A stretch of 64,000 bases of DNA from Sphingomonas sp. UNC305MFCol5.2 (GTDB lineage Bacteria > Pseudomonadota > Alphaproteobacteria > Sphingomonadales > Sphingomonadaceae): assembly GCF_000712135.1 (NCBI RefSeq), contig NZ_JOOE01000003.1:62001-126000 (forward strand), given 5' to 3'. The translations under genes were made by a program, and so were the position numbers. The notes below the pieces were generated by a model. It saw only the letters and a program-made list of their open reading frames with translations. It ran no database searches and was not told where the DNA came from. Positions 18,657 to 27,135 of the stretch are shown piece after piece; position 1 is the first letter of the stretch, and the number at the start of each line of letters is the position of its first letter.

Positions 18657-19088
18657 TCAGTGCGCCGGCTTGCCCGACACGATCGCGTCGAATTTGGCCT
18701 TGGGCATGTTGATCAGCAGCCCCTTGTTGTTCTTGGCGAGCGACGCGAATTCGACTTCGATCCTGCCGCCCGGGCTGGCAACTACCGCGAAGCCCATGCC
18801 GACTCTCTCGATCGAGCCGATCACGACGCCCTTCGAATCGCGCACTTCGCTGCCCGGCGTGACATCCTCCGGGCTTACGGGGACGGGGCGTAGCGATCTG
18901 GTCGGACCCGCGGCGCGGCCGGCGACGTCGTTTTGCATCCGGTTGAAGTCGGTGACGCGATCGTCCGGGCCGTGCATTTCGGGCGGCGGCGGGGGCGGCG
19001 GCGGGGCGGGATTACCGGACACCTGGGCATGCGCTGCACCCGCAAGTGTCAACGCGGCAGCTATCGCTGCCAATTCGAGCATGCGCAT
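18657..19088 (-). CDS. Exported hypothetical protein with PRC-barrel-like C-terminus
   Basis: A 143-residue protein starting at ATG 19088 after a GAGGGGG Shine-Dalgarno. Signal peptide MRMLELAAIAAALTLAGAAHA, then a run of eight prolines (EF-P dependent if translated at speed), a linker, and a short domain from about residue 85 (SEVRDSKGVVIGSIERVGMG ... VEFASLAKNNKGLLINMPKA) that resembles PRC-barrel/QRC-type beta domains seen in many sphingomonad proteins. Function is unknown. A LacI-type palindrome and a duplicated intergenic element lie upstream. Confidence 0.75.
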   Translation of the reverse strand: MRMLELAAIAAALTLAGAAHAQVSGNPAPPPPPPPPEMHGPDDRVTDFNRMQNDVAGRAAGPTRSLRPVPVSPEDVTPGSEVRDSKGVVIGSIERVGMGFAVVASPGGRIEVEFASLAKNNKGLLINMPKAKFDAIVSGKPAH

Positions 19089-19114
19089 TTCAGCCCCCTC
19101 TTCTTTTCGAGGCA

Positions 19115-19128
19115 TGGTATCGCTAACA
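19115..19128. promoter_or_regulatory. Possible LacI-family type operator
   Basis: TGGTATCGCTAACA (TGTTAGCGATACCA on the minus strand) has the TGNTA-CG-TANCA layout of LacI-family operators and lies 27-40 bases upstream of the 143-residue gene. It resembles the site at 13534. The half sites are not perfectly symmetric. Confidence 0.35.
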
Positions 19129-19135
19129 ACCGCCT

Positions 19136-19203
19136 GCTTGCAATGTAGGATTTCGTCTGCTTGGTCCGCGGTGTCCGACTTATGCCCGGCCGCTCTTTGA
19201 CTC
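19136..19203 (-). repeat. Duplicated intergenic element, copy 1
   Basis: On the minus strand the sequence begins GAGTCAAAGAGCG (19203-19191), has a 27-base variable middle, and ends with a 28-base block starting CAAGCAGACGAAATCCTACA (19163-19136). Both end blocks recur exactly at 27136-27199 with a 23-base middle. In both places the element sits upstream of, and in the same orientation as, the next gene. Nature unknown; regulatory DNA, an RNA leader or a small mobile remnant are possible. Confidence 0.75.
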
Positions 19204-19287
19204 GTCCGCAACTTGCCTCCTTCTCGCGAAACAATGTTGCGAGATGCGCGACGTTTCCGTGAAAAGAGTCAAATTAAGCGGAACGAC

Positions 19288-20571
19288 TCAGCCGTCGCCG
19301 GCGCGCTCGATATCGGCGCCGACGGCCTGAAGCTTCTCCTCGAGCCGCTCGTAACCGCGATCGAGGTGATAGACGCGGTTGACCTGAGTCTCGCCCTCGG
19401 CGGCGAGGCCGGCGAGGATCAAGCTCATCGATGCGCGCAGATCGGTCGCCATCACTTGCGCGCCGACCAGCCTGTCGACGCCGCGAACGACGGCGGTGCG
19501 TCCGCGCACTTCGATATTCGCCCCCATCCGCGCCAGCTCCGGCACGTGCATGTAGCGATTCTCGAAGATCGTCTCGGTGAGCACGCTGGCGCCGTCGGCC
19601 TTGCACAGCATCGCCATGAACTGCGCCTGCATGTCGGTGGCGAAGCCCGGGAACGGCGCGGTCGACAGGGTCAGCGGCTTGATGCCCGTAGGCGCCGCCA
19701 CGCGGATCGAATCGCGCTTCTCCTCGACGGTCACACCGGCCTCGACCAGCGCGTCGAGCGTCGCGCGCATGTCGCCCGCGGCCGCGCCCACCAGTTCGAG
19801 ATCGCCGCCGGTGATCGCCGCGGCGCAGGCATAGCTTCCCGCCTCGATGCGATCGGGCATCACGGCATAGGTCGCGCCGTGCAGGCGGTCGACACCTTCG
19901 ATCGTCAGCGTCTCGCTATGGATCCCGTCGATCCGCGCGCCCATCGCGACGAGCAGGTTGCACAGATCGACGATCTCGGGCTCGCGCGCGGCATTTTCGA
20001 GCACGGTAGTGCCCCGCGCCGTCGCCGCCGCCATCAGCGCGTTCTCGGTCGCACCCACCGACACCACCGGGAAGCGGAAGCGCCCGCCCGCGATCCGTCC
20101 ACCCGGCGCGCTGGCCTTCACATAGCCCGCCGCGACTTCGATCTCGGCGCCCATCGCCTGCAGCGCCTTGAGGTGCAGATCGATCGGACGGTTGCCGATC
20201 GCGCAGCCGCCGGGCAGCGACACCGTCGCTTCGCCCGCGCGGCCGAGCAACGGTCCCAGCACGAGGATCGACGCGCGCATCTTCCGGACGATGTCGTAGG
20301 GCGCGACCGTCGAGGTCAGCCGTCCGGCACGCGCGGTCATCACCCGGCCGAAATCGTTGGGACGGGTCCCCTCGATCGCCGTAGAGGCGCCCAGCTCATT
20401 CAGTAGATGTCCGAAGCTGTCGACGTCCGCGAGGCGTGGCAGGTTTCGCAGCGTGAGGGGCTCATCGGTCAGCAATGCGCAGGGCATCAGCGTGAGCGCG
20501 GCGTTTTTCGCGCCCGAAATGGCGATTTTGCCGGAAAGGCGGTTCCCGCCGCGGATGAGAATACGGTCCAT
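19288..20571 (-). CDS. murA: UDP-N-acetylglucosamine 1-carboxyvinyltransferase MurA
   Basis: First committed step of peptidoglycan synthesis: transfers enolpyruvate from PEP to UDP-GlcNAc in the cytoplasm. The 427-residue protein starts [26 protein letters not shown], carries the active-site Cys123 in [11 protein letters not shown] (so it should be fosfomycin-sensitive in principle), and has the [14 protein letters not shown] and [11 protein letters not shown] blocks. It is monocistronic here. Secure identification. Confidence 0.97.
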   Translation of the reverse strand: MDRILIRGGNRLSGKIAISGAKNAALTLMPCALLTDEPLTLRNLPRLADVDSFGHLLNELGASTAIEGTRPNDFGRVMTARAGRLTSTVAPYDIVRKMRASILVLGPLLGRAGEATVSLPGGCAIGNRPIDLHLKALQAMGAEIEVAAGYVKASAPGGRIAGGRFRFPVVSVGATENALMAAATARGTTVLENAAREPEIVDLCNLLVAMGARIDGIHSETLTIEGVDRLHGATYAVMPDRIEAGSYACAAAITGGDLELVGAAAGDMRATLDALVEAGVTVEEKRDSIRVAAPTGIKPLTLSTAPFPGFATDMQAQFMAMLCKADGASVLTETIFENRYMHVPELARMGANIEVRGRTAVVRGVDRLVGAQVMATDLRASMSLILAGLAAEGETQVNRVYHLDRGYERLEEKLQAVGADIERAGDG

Positions 20572-20695
20572 GTCCGAGCTTCTAGTCGCTCATGGCGCAC
20601 GCGCAAGCGCGGCAGTCCGTGAAACCGATTGATCGACTTTAATGCGTTGATTTCACGGCACTGCTTTGGACATCGGGTGGGGGGAATTCAAAAGC

Positions 20696-21433
20696 GTGTC
20701 GGGTAGTTGTTTCGCGGATGTGCTGAGTGGACTCGTCGACCTCACCGAAGGCGAACGGGAGGCGCTCGACAAACTGGAGGATCGCCAGCGGAATGTGCGC
20801 CGCGGGGCGGTGCTGCTGCGTGAGAAAGAGGCGAGCAACGAGCTCTTCATCCTCCGCAAGGGGCTGATGATGAGCTATGTGCTGCTCGCCGACGGCAGCA
20901 GGCAGATCCTGCGCTTCCTGTTCCCCGGTGACATGCTCGGCGTTTCGAGCGCGGTCTATCAGGAGGCATCCGAGACATTGGCGGCGCTTTCCGATTGCGT
21001 CGTCTCGCCGTTCGACCGCGCCGCCTTGTCCGGGATCATGCGCGATCACCCACGGCTCTCGGCGTTGATCCTCGTTTATTGCCAGATCGAACGCGTCGCG
21101 CTGACCGACCGGCTCGCCGCTCTCGGCCGGACCAGCGCCAAGGTGCGCGTCGCCGCGTTGCTGCTCGAGCTGCGCAACCGCCTGCGCGCGACCGACACGA
21201 GCATCGCCAATGTCTTCGCGCTCGGGCTGACGCAGGAGGAAATCGGCGACGCCACCGGGCTCACCGCAGTCCACGTCAACCGCATGCTCCGCCAGATCGA
21301 GGAGGATGGCCTGATCAGTCGCGAAGCCGGACGCGTCACGCTGATCGATGAGCGCGCGCTCGCACGCGCCGCCAATTACGTCGATCGTTATCAGGGGCTG
21401 GATTTGAGCTGGCTGCCCGCGCCGCGCAGCTGA
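20696..21433 (+). CDS. Crp/Fnr-family transcriptional regulator
   Basis: A 245-residue regulator with an N-terminal cyclic-nucleotide-binding-type beta roll (VRRGAVLLREKEASNELFILRKG ... LRFLFPGDMLG) and a C-terminal winged helix (LTQEEIGDATGLTAVHVNRMLRQIEEDGLI). No N-terminal Fe-S cysteine cluster of true FNR is present, so the signal is unknown. GTG 20696 follows GGTGGGGGG; an upstream TTG at 20666 is possible but has no ribosome binding site. It is divergent from murA. Confidence 0.88.
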   Translation: MSGSCFADVLSGLVDLTEGEREALDKLEDRQRNVRRGAVLLREKEASNELFILRKGLMMSYVLLADGSRQILRFLFPGDMLGVSSAVYQEASETLAALSDCVVSPFDRAALSGIMRDHPRLSALILVYCQIERVALTDRLAALGRTSAKVRVAALLLELRNRLRATDTSIANVFALGLTQEEIGDATGLTAVHVNRMLRQIEEDGLISREAGRVTLIDERALARAANYVDRYQGLDLSWLPAPRS

Positions 21434-21482
21434 GCCCGCTGCGCCGGAGAACGTAGGTGCATCTAACTCGAGAATGCTCCGG

Positions 21483-21848
21483 TCACGCTTTCTCCAGCGT
21501 GCACTGGAGCGGGTGCTGGTTCTGCCGGGCGAAGTCGATAACCTGGCTGACCTTGGTTTCGGCGACTTCGTAGCTGAACACGCCGCATACGCCGACGCCG
21601 CGCTGATGGACGTGGAGCATCACGCGCGTCGCCTCCTCCATGTTCATCCGGAAGAAGCGCTGCAGGCACAGCACGACGAACTCCATCGGCGTGTAATCGT
21701 CGTTGAGCATCAGCACGCGGTACGGCGTCGGCTTCTTGGTCCGCGTGCGCGTGCGCGTCGCGAGCCCGACCGACGGATCGCGCGTGCTCGTGTCGTCGTC
21801 GTCGCCGTTCTCGGCCATCTGGATCATGAATTTTTCGGGGTCGGCCAT
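21483..21848 (-). CDS. clpS: ATP-dependent Clp protease adaptor ClpS
   Basis: A 121-residue N-degron adaptor that hands proteins with bulky N-terminal residues to ClpAP. After an acidic, Arg-rich disordered tail (to about residue 40) comes the core: [21 protein letters not shown], with the N-degron pocket DD and M, then [23 protein letters not shown]. clpA is not adjacent, unlike in many alphaproteobacteria. Secure. Confidence 0.95.
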   Translation of the reverse strand: MADPEKFMIQMAENGDDDDTSTRDPSVGLATRTRTRTKKPTPYRVLMLNDDYTPMEFVVLCLQRFFRMNMEEATRVMLHVHQRGVGVCGVFSYEVAETKVSQVIDFARQNQHPLQCTLEKA

Positions 21849-21932
21849 GTTGCAGTGAAAATATGGGTTAGCCGCAGCAGAGGCAAGGCCGGTGCTGCGC
21901 CGTTAATCTTCAAAAAATCCGGCGCTCGGCGC

Positions 21933-21968
21933 AAAAGAAAGGGGCGACCGCCTTTCGGCAGCCGCCCC
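21933..21968 (-). terminator. Intrinsic terminator of the phasin gene
   Basis: On the minus strand, 30 bases after the phasin stop, GGGGCGGCTGCC-GAAA-GGCGGTCGCCCC folds into a long stem (6 bp, small internal loop, 3 bp, GAAA loop) and is followed by TTTCTTTT. Confidence 0.85.
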
Positions 21969-21997
21969 ATCTACGCGTTTACTGGAGCGCGAAGCGC

Positions 21998-22753
21998 TCA
22001 GGCAGCAGTCTTGACCTTCTCGGCCGCAACCGCGAAGCGGCTCGAAATCGGCTGCGCGGCGTCGCCGGCGAGCTTGAGCACGGCTTCGGTGTTCTTCGAG
22101 GCTTCGGCGACATACGAGTCGAACGCGCCACGAACGAAGTCGCTCTGCAGCTTGAAGAATTCGGTCGGCGACTTGACGCTCGCGAACGACTTCAGCGCGG
22201 CGGTCGCGCTCTCGAACGACTTGCGGCCATATTCGGCGGCGTCCTGACCGAGGGTCTCGAGGCCCTTGGCTGCGATGCGGCCCGACTCGACGACGGCTTC
22301 GAGGTTGCCCTTGGCGAACTCATTGGCCTCCTCGACGAGCTTGGTCGACTTCTCGACGGCAGCCTTGGTGCGATCGTTGAAGTCGGCGAACAAGGCCTGG
22401 GCCTTGGCGGTGTTGGTTTCGAAATTGGTAGCCATGGTGATGGTTTCCTTGAAGATGGGTTCCGCGACCGTCTCGGTGACGATCTCGGCTTCGTTGACGG
22501 TTTCCGCGGCGGCGGCTTCAGCCTGCTCTGCCGCGATTTCGACGGTCTCGACTACTTCCTGCGACGCTGCTTCCACGGCCGGGACCGGCTCGGGCGCGAT
22601 CACCGGGGCAATTGCCTCGGCAACAACGACCGGCACGGGCTTCTCAACCTTGGCTGCGACAGCTTGAGCCTTGGGCGCGGCCGGCTTGTTGGCGCGCGCC
22701 GCGGGCTTCGGAGCGGCGGGCTTTGCCGGCGCTTTCGGTCCCTTGGTGGCCAT
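21998..22753 (-). CDS. Phasin family protein with Ala/Pro/Lys-rich N-terminus
   Basis: A 251-residue protein that should coat polyhydroxybutyrate granules. The C-terminal ~145 residues form a phasin_2-type helical domain (MATNFETNTAKAQALFADFN ... SPTEFFKLQSDFVRGAFDSY). The first ~50 residues are lysine-, alanine- and proline-rich (KGPKAPAKPAAPKPAARA), resembling the histone-like tails of PhaF, and are followed by an acidic Glu/Val/Ala segment. A second in-frame ATG at 22435, preceded by AAGGAAACC, could yield the phasin domain alone. Start ATG 22753 follows AGGGGAC. It lies downstream of phaC on the same strand but with its own probable promoter and PhaR-type sites. Confidence 0.88.
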   Translation of the reverse strand: MATKGPKAPAKPAAPKPAARANKPAAPKAQAVAAKVEKPVPVVVAEAIAPVIAPEPVPAVEAASQEVVETVEIAAEQAEAAAAETVNEAEIVTETVAEPIFKETITMATNFETNTAKAQALFADFNDRTKAAVEKSTKLVEEANEFAKGNLEAVVESGRIAAKGLETLGQDAAEYGRKSFESATAALKSFASVKSPTEFFKLQSDFVRGAFDSYVAEASKNTEAVLKLAGDAAQPISSRFAVAAEKVKTAA

Positions 22754-22773
22754 GCGAATCGTCCCCTGACTAT

Positions 22774-22788
22774 TGCTGCAATGCAGCA
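22774..22788. promoter_or_regulatory. PhaR-type operator upstream of phasin gene
   Basis: TGCTGCAATGCAGCA is a perfect palindrome containing CTGC-N3-GCAG, the sequence reported for the PHB-responsive repressor PhaR of Paracoccus. It lies 21 bases before the phasin start, where a repressor would block transcription. No phaR gene is in the window. Confidence 0.55.
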
Positions 22789-22824
22789 TGTAAGGGCTTG
22801 TTGCGTGCGATGCAATAGCGATTT

Positions 22825-22837
22825 TGTGCACTGCACA
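22825..22837. promoter_or_regulatory. Second PhaR-like palindrome
   Basis: TGTGCACTGCACA is a palindrome with GTGC-N3-GCAC spacing like the site at 22774, located 51 bases further upstream in the phaC-phasin gap. One base per half site differs from CTGC-N3-GCAG. Confidence 0.4.
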
Positions 22838-22869
22838 ATAAAGACGTTTACGTTACGGAATGAAGGCTT

Positions 22870-24603
22870 TTAGCGTGTCCGGACATAGCTCCCGGGCGCA
22901 TTCTCGATCGCTTTGAGCTTGCCCTTTCCGGGCACACGTGCGCCTTTTGCATCCACCTTGGCGGCGTCGACGCTTTCGATCCATTCCACCCAATCCGGCC
23001 ACCAGCTCCCCTTGGTTTCCCGGGCGCCCGCCATGAATTCGGCGAGCGTCTCGACCTTTTGGTCGTTGATCCAATATTGGTATTTGCCCGCCGCCGGCGG
23101 ATTCACCACGCCGGCGATATGCCCCGATCCCGCCAGCACGAACTTGAGCGGGCCCTTGAAGTGATGGGTGATCTTCCAGACGCTTGCCGCAGGCGCGATA
23201 TGATCCTCGCGGCCGGCCTGGACATAAGTCGGCGTCGTTACTTTGTTCAGATCGACCGGCGTGCCCTCGATCGATAGCAGCCCCGGCACCGCCAATTTGT
23301 TGTCGCGGTAAAGATCCGTGAGATAGCTCAGATGCCAGGCCGAGGGCAGGTTGGTGACGTCCGAATTCCAGTGGAGCAGATCGAACGGCACATAGTCCTG
23401 CCCCATCAGGTAATTGTTGGTGACATAGTTCCAGATCAGGTCGCGCCCGCGCAGCAGGTTGAAGGTCGCCGCCATATAGCGCCCGTCGAGAAACCCTTCC
23501 GCGCCCAGGCTCTTGATCAGGGCGAGCTGGTCGTCGTCGACGAACATCGTCAAATCGCCGGCTTCGGAAAAATCGACCTGCGCCGTGAAGAAGGTCGCGC
23601 TCTTGACCTTCTCCGCCTCGCCCCGCGCGGCCAGCACCGCGAGCGTCGCGGCCAGCGTCGTCCCCGCCACGCAATAGCCGATCGCGTGCACGCCCTTGAC
23701 GCCAAGGAGATCGCGCACCGTATCGATCGCGTCGATCTGACCGCGCTCGACATAGTCGTCCCAGACCACGTCCTTCATGCTCGCGTCCGCTGACTTCCAC
23801 GAGACGACGAAAACGGTCAGCCCCTGCTCCACTGCCCAGCGGATGAAGCTCTTCTCGGGCGTCAGATCGAGGATGTAGAAACGGTTGATCCAGGGCGGGA
23901 AGATGATCAGCGGCGTCTCATGGACCTGTTTGGTCACCGGGGCGTACTGGATCAGCTCGTAGAGCGGCGTGCGCTTGACCACCTTGCCCGGCGTCATCGC
24001 CAGGTTCTTGCCCAGCTCGAACGCGCCTTCGGCGGTCTGCGTCATCTGCCCTTTGGCGATGTCCGACAGCATGTTCTGCAGGCCCTTGAGCAGGCTCTCA
24101 CCCTTGGTCTCGACGATCTTCTCGAGCACCTGCGGATTGGTCGCAGGGAAATTGGTCGGGCTCACCGCGTCGATGAAGCCTCTGGTCGCGAAGCGGATCT
24201 GCTCCTTTTGCTTCGGATCCACGCCTTCCAGAGCATCGACGCCCTTCAGCATGTGATCGGCGATCACGAAATAGCTCTGGCGCAGGAAATCGAACACCGG
24301 CTCTTCGCGCCATTGCGGCGCCTTGAAGCGCTTGTCGCGCGCCTGTTCGGGCGTCTCCTCGAACGGCGCTGCGTGCTCGGGATCGAGGAAGCGCTGCCAC
24401 AATTGCATCGTGTCGGCCCAGAAATTGGCGCTCGCGCGCATCTGCGCAGCCGGATCGAACATCGCGCCGATCGCCGGGGCGGCGGGCACCTGCTCCATCA
24501 GGTCGATGCCGTGTTCGAGCATCATCTGCTGCGCCTTGCCCAGCACCCACGTCCAGTGCTGGAGGTCCTCGAGGTTCGGAAGCGGAGTCGTGGTATCGGC
24601 CAT
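22870..24603 (-). CDS. phaC: Class I poly(R)-hydroxyalkanoate synthase PhaC
   Basis: Polymerises (R)-3-hydroxybutyryl-CoA into granule polyester. The 577-residue length fits class I. The lipase-like box is GYCVAGTT with catalytic Cys311; Asp467 (in EDHIAP) and His495 (in GSGHIAG) complete the triad. The N-terminal PhaC_N domain contains FATRGFIDAVSPTNFPATNP, and PPWINRFYILDL is conserved. ATG 24603 follows GAGAGG. The phasin gene follows on the same strand; phaB is far away. Identification is secure. Confidence 0.96.
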   Translation of the reverse strand: MADTTTPLPNLEDLQHWTWVLGKAQQMMLEHGIDLMEQVPAAPAIGAMFDPAAQMRASANFWADTMQLWQRFLDPEHAAPFEETPEQARDKRFKAPQWREEPVFDFLRQSYFVIADHMLKGVDALEGVDPKQKEQIRFATRGFIDAVSPTNFPATNPQVLEKIVETKGESLLKGLQNMLSDIAKGQMTQTAEGAFELGKNLAMTPGKVVKRTPLYELIQYAPVTKQVHETPLIIFPPWINRFYILDLTPEKSFIRWAVEQGLTVFVVSWKSADASMKDVVWDDYVERGQIDAIDTVRDLLGVKGVHAIGYCVAGTTLAATLAVLAARGEAEKVKSATFFTAQVDFSEAGDLTMFVDDDQLALIKSLGAEGFLDGRYMAATFNLLRGRDLIWNYVTNNYLMGQDYVPFDLLHWNSDVTNLPSAWHLSYLTDLYRDNKLAVPGLLSIEGTPVDLNKVTTPTYVQAGREDHIAPAASVWKITHHFKGPLKFVLAGSGHIAGVVNPPAAGKYQYWINDQKVETLAEFMAGARETKGSWWPDWVEWIESVDAAKVDAKGARVPGKGKLKAIENAPGSYVRTR

Positions 24604-24734
24604 GCGTTCCTCTCCAGCGGCGAGTACGGACCCTTTAGCGCCGACAAGCCAAGACGTCATTCCCGCATCGCACGGAATGGCGTAGGAACGCTCCACGGCG
24701 CAATGCAGCGCCCAAATTCGAGAGAGAAGTGGAA

Positions 24735-25943
24735 ATGTCCGAAGAGTTCTACCGCATCAAGCGGCTGCCGCCCTACGTCATCGCCGAAGTGAACGGCATG
24801 CGGGCAGCGGCGCGTGCGGCAGGCGAGGACATCATCGATCTCGGCATGGGCAATCCCGATCTGCCGCCACCCGACCATGTCATCGAAAAGCTCTGCGAAG
24901 TCGCGCGCAAGCCCGATGCGCACGGTTATTCGCAGTCCAAGGGCATTCCCGGGCTGCGCCGCGCCCAGGCGAATTATTACGGCCGCCGCTTCGGCGTCGA
25001 AGTCGATCCCGAGACCGAGGTGGTCGTCACGATGGGATCGAAAGAGGGACTCGCAAGCCTCGCGACCGCGATCACCGCGCCGGGCGACGTGATCCTCGCG
25101 CCCAATCCCTCCTATCCGATCCACACCTTCGGCTTCATCATCGCCGGAGCGACGATCCGCGCGGTGCCGACCACGCCGGACGAGCATTATTTCGAGAGCC
25201 TCGAGCGCGCGATGAACTTCACCGTGCCGCGTCCGTCGATCCTCGTGGTGAATTATCCGTCGAACCCGACCGCGGAGACGGTCGACCTCGCTTTCTACGA
25301 AAGGCTGGTTGCCTGGGCGAGGGAGAACAAGGTCTGGATCATCTCCGACCTCGCTTATTCCGAGCTCTATTATGACGGCAATCCGACCGTCTCGATCCTG
25401 CAGGTCAAGGGCGCCAAGGACGTCGCGATCGAGTTCACTTCGCTCAGCAAGACCTATTCGATGGCCGGCTGGCGGATCGGCTTCGCAGTCGGCAACCGCG
25501 AACTGATCGCGGCGATGACGCGCGTGAAATCCTATCTCGATTACGGCGCCTTCACCCCGGTCCAGGCGGCGGCCTGCGCCGCGCTCAACGGCCCGCAGGA
25601 CATCGTCGAGAAGAACCGCCAGCTCTATCACAAGCGTCGCGACGTGCTGGTCGAGAGCTTCGGCCGCGCCGGTTGGGACATACCGAGCCCACGCGCCTCG
25701 ATGTTCGCCTGGGCGCCGCTGCCCCCGGCGCTCGCGCATCTGGGGAGCCTAGAATTCTCGAAGCAATTGCTCAGCCACGCCAAGGTCGCGGTCGCGCCCG
25801 GCGTCGGCTACGGGGAGAATGGCGAGGGCTTCGTCCGCATCGCGATGGTCGAGAACGAGCAGCGCCTGCGTCAGGCGGCGCGCAACGTGCGGAAATATCT
25901 GCAGTCGATGGGGGTCAACACGCCCAGCGCCAACGCGGGCTGA
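24735..25943 (+). CDS. Aminotransferase class I/II, AlaC-like
   Basis: A 402-residue PLP-dependent aminotransferase close to AlaC/LL-diaminopimelate aminotransferase-like proteins, which make alanine from pyruvate. Fold-type I marks: IDLGMGNPDLPPP, NYPSNPTAETVD, DLAYSELYYDG, and the PLP lysine in SLSKTYSMAGWRIGFAVG. ATG 24735 follows GAGAGAAG. It is divergent from phaC with 131 bases between start codons. The exact substrate pair is inferred from family resemblance only. Confidence 0.88.
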   Translation: MSEEFYRIKRLPPYVIAEVNGMRAAARAAGEDIIDLGMGNPDLPPPDHVIEKLCEVARKPDAHGYSQSKGIPGLRRAQANYYGRRFGVEVDPETEVVVTMGSKEGLASLATAITAPGDVILAPNPSYPIHTFGFIIAGATIRAVPTTPDEHYFESLERAMNFTVPRPSILVVNYPSNPTAETVDLAFYERLVAWARENKVWIISDLAYSELYYDGNPTVSILQVKGAKDVAIEFTSLSKTYSMAGWRIGFAVGNRELIAAMTRVKSYLDYGAFTPVQAAACAALNGPQDIVEKNRQLYHKRRDVLVESFGRAGWDIPSPRASMFAWAPLPPALAHLGSLEFSKQLLSHAKVAVAPGVGYGENGEGFVRIAMVENEQRLRQAARNVRKYLQSMGVNTPSANAG

Positions 25944-25953
25944 TCCGTCGCTC

Positions 25954-25973
25954 GGGGCGGGTTCGCCCGTCCC
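25954..25973. terminator. Hairpin between convergent genes
   Basis: GGGGCGGG-TTCG-CCCGTCCC forms an 8-position stem with one mismatch and a TTCG tetraloop exactly between the stops of the aminotransferase and GntR genes. It could stop transcription from both sides, though no T run follows. Confidence 0.5.
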
Positions 25974-25974
25974 G

Positions 25975-26331
25975 TCAGGCGATCTCGCGGTCGAGCAACT
26001 CGTTCACATCCAGCCCGAGCAAAGCGATGTGATCGCGCACCCGCGGCCAATGCCCCTTCAGGAAACGCTCGCGCTCGGCGACACGGAGCCGCTCGACTGC
26101 GCCGGGCAGCACGAACATACCCACGCCGCGGCGCACCTCGACATAGTCGTCGTCCTGGAAGCTTTGATAGGCCTTGGCGACGGTCAGTGGATTGGCGCCA
26201 TGCTCGGCGGCGAGCGCGCGGACCGAGGGAAGCTGATCCCCCGCGCGATATTCGCCGCGCAGGATCGCCGCGGCGATGCTGGCGCGGAGCTTGAGGTAAA
26301 CGGGTGAGTCGTCGTGCTCGAGCGCTGTCAT
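25975..26331 (-). CDS. GntR-family (YtrA-like) transcriptional regulator
   Basis: A short (118-residue) GntR regulator: winged helix (VYLKLRASIAAAILRGEYRAGDQLPSVRALAAEHGANPLTVAKAYQSF) plus a short dimerisation tail, the size of the YtrA subfamily. YtrA regulators usually control ABC-transporter operons; none is here. It starts 18 bases after the nitroreductase gene and is probably co-transcribed with it. ATG 26331 has no Shine-Dalgarno; a GTG at 26346 is an alternative. An AT-rich palindrome (CTAATTAG, 26346-26353) lies just upstream. Confidence 0.85.
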   Translation of the reverse strand: MTALEHDDSPVYLKLRASIAAAILRGEYRAGDQLPSVRALAAEHGANPLTVAKAYQSFQDDDYVEVRRGVGMFVLPGAVERLRVAERERFLKGHWPRVRDHIALLGLDVNELLDREIA

Positions 26332-26349
26332 GCTGGCATAATACACTAA

Positions 26350-26946
26350 TTAGCGATCGGGTCCATACCCGGGATTCCACTGGTGTACGATTTCGGACAG
26401 TTCACCGCGCGGCCGCTCCTCCAGATCGCGCCCCGGCGTGCCGATGAAGACGAATCCGACGATTCGCTGCGGCGCTTCGCCGAACAGATCGCGCACCTTG
26501 TCCGAATAGGCTGCCCAACCGGTCAGCCACCCGCCGACGAATCCGCAAGCATGCGCCGCGTGCAGCAGGTTCATGCACGCCGCCCCCGCCGACAGCTCCT
26601 GCTCCCATAAGGGAATCTTGTGTCCGTGCACCGGCGCGGAGAGCACGACGACCAAGGCCGGCGCCTGCGTCACGAATTGCGCCGTAGCTTCCTCGTCGCG
26701 CACCGTGCAGTCTGGCTTTTCCGTGCGCTGGATCTCGATCAGCCGTTCCACCAGGGCCGGCCGGGCCGCGTCGGGAACGATCACGAACCGCCACGGCGCG
26801 AGCTTGCCGTGATCGGGGGTCCGCGCCGCGATCGCCACCATCTCGCGCAGTTGTTGGGGGCTCGGCCCCGGCGCCACCATGTCGCGCGGCTTGCCCGAAC
26901 GGCGGGTCTGGAGAAGCGAAAGCGGGGTCGAGAGGTCGTTGAACAT
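26350..26946 (-). CDS. Nitroreductase family protein (YdjA-like)
   Basis: A flavin-dependent oxidoreductase of the small YdjA-type nitroreductase subfamily, about 198 residues. Visible marks are TRRSGKPRDMVAPGPSPQQL for FMN binding, RTPDHGKLAPWRFV, and the C-terminal VGFVFIGTPGRDLEERPR. Natural substrate unknown. ATG 26946 is used; an in-frame ATG nine bases upstream (26955) is equally possible. First gene of a two-gene unit with the GntR regulator. Confidence 0.88.
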   Translation of the reverse strand: MFNDLSTPLSLLQTRRSGKPRDMVAPGPSPQQLREMVAIAARTPDHGKLAPWRFVIVPDAARPALVERLIEIQRTEKPDCTVRDEEATAQFVTQAPALVVVLSAPVHGHKIPLWEQELSAGAACMNLLHAAHACGFVGGWLTGWAAYSDKVRDLFGEAPQRIVGFVFIGTPGRDLEERPRGELSEIVHQWNPGYGPDR

Positions 26947-27011
26947 GGGGCGCATCTAGGTACCGATCCGCAGCGCGCCAACGGTGATTCGGATCATTCC
27001 CGACCTTCTTC

Positions 27012-27037
27012 GTCATCTCCGCGAAAGCGGGGATGAC
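27012..27037. repeat. Solitary palindrome
   Basis: A single hairpin sequence GTCATCTCCGC-GAAA-GCGGGGATGAC with one mismatch. It resembles one arm of the paired repeats (hairpin with GAAA loop), but no inverse partner is found nearby. It lies in the leader of the nitroreductase gene. The 26956-27328 gap otherwise holds the duplicated element at 27136. Confidence 0.7.
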
Positions 27038-27135
27038 GCAGTATGGATAGGGCTTAATTTGACTCATTTGGTGGAAACGCAATCAATCACGTAACTTTCT
27101 TTCGTTTGCGCCGCGGATTATGAGCGGCATCCACA

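Noticed and set aside
19191..19203. CTCTTTGAC read as a boxA antitermination site of an rRNA operon
   Set aside because: No rRNA or tRNA follows in either direction at either copy; the match is short.
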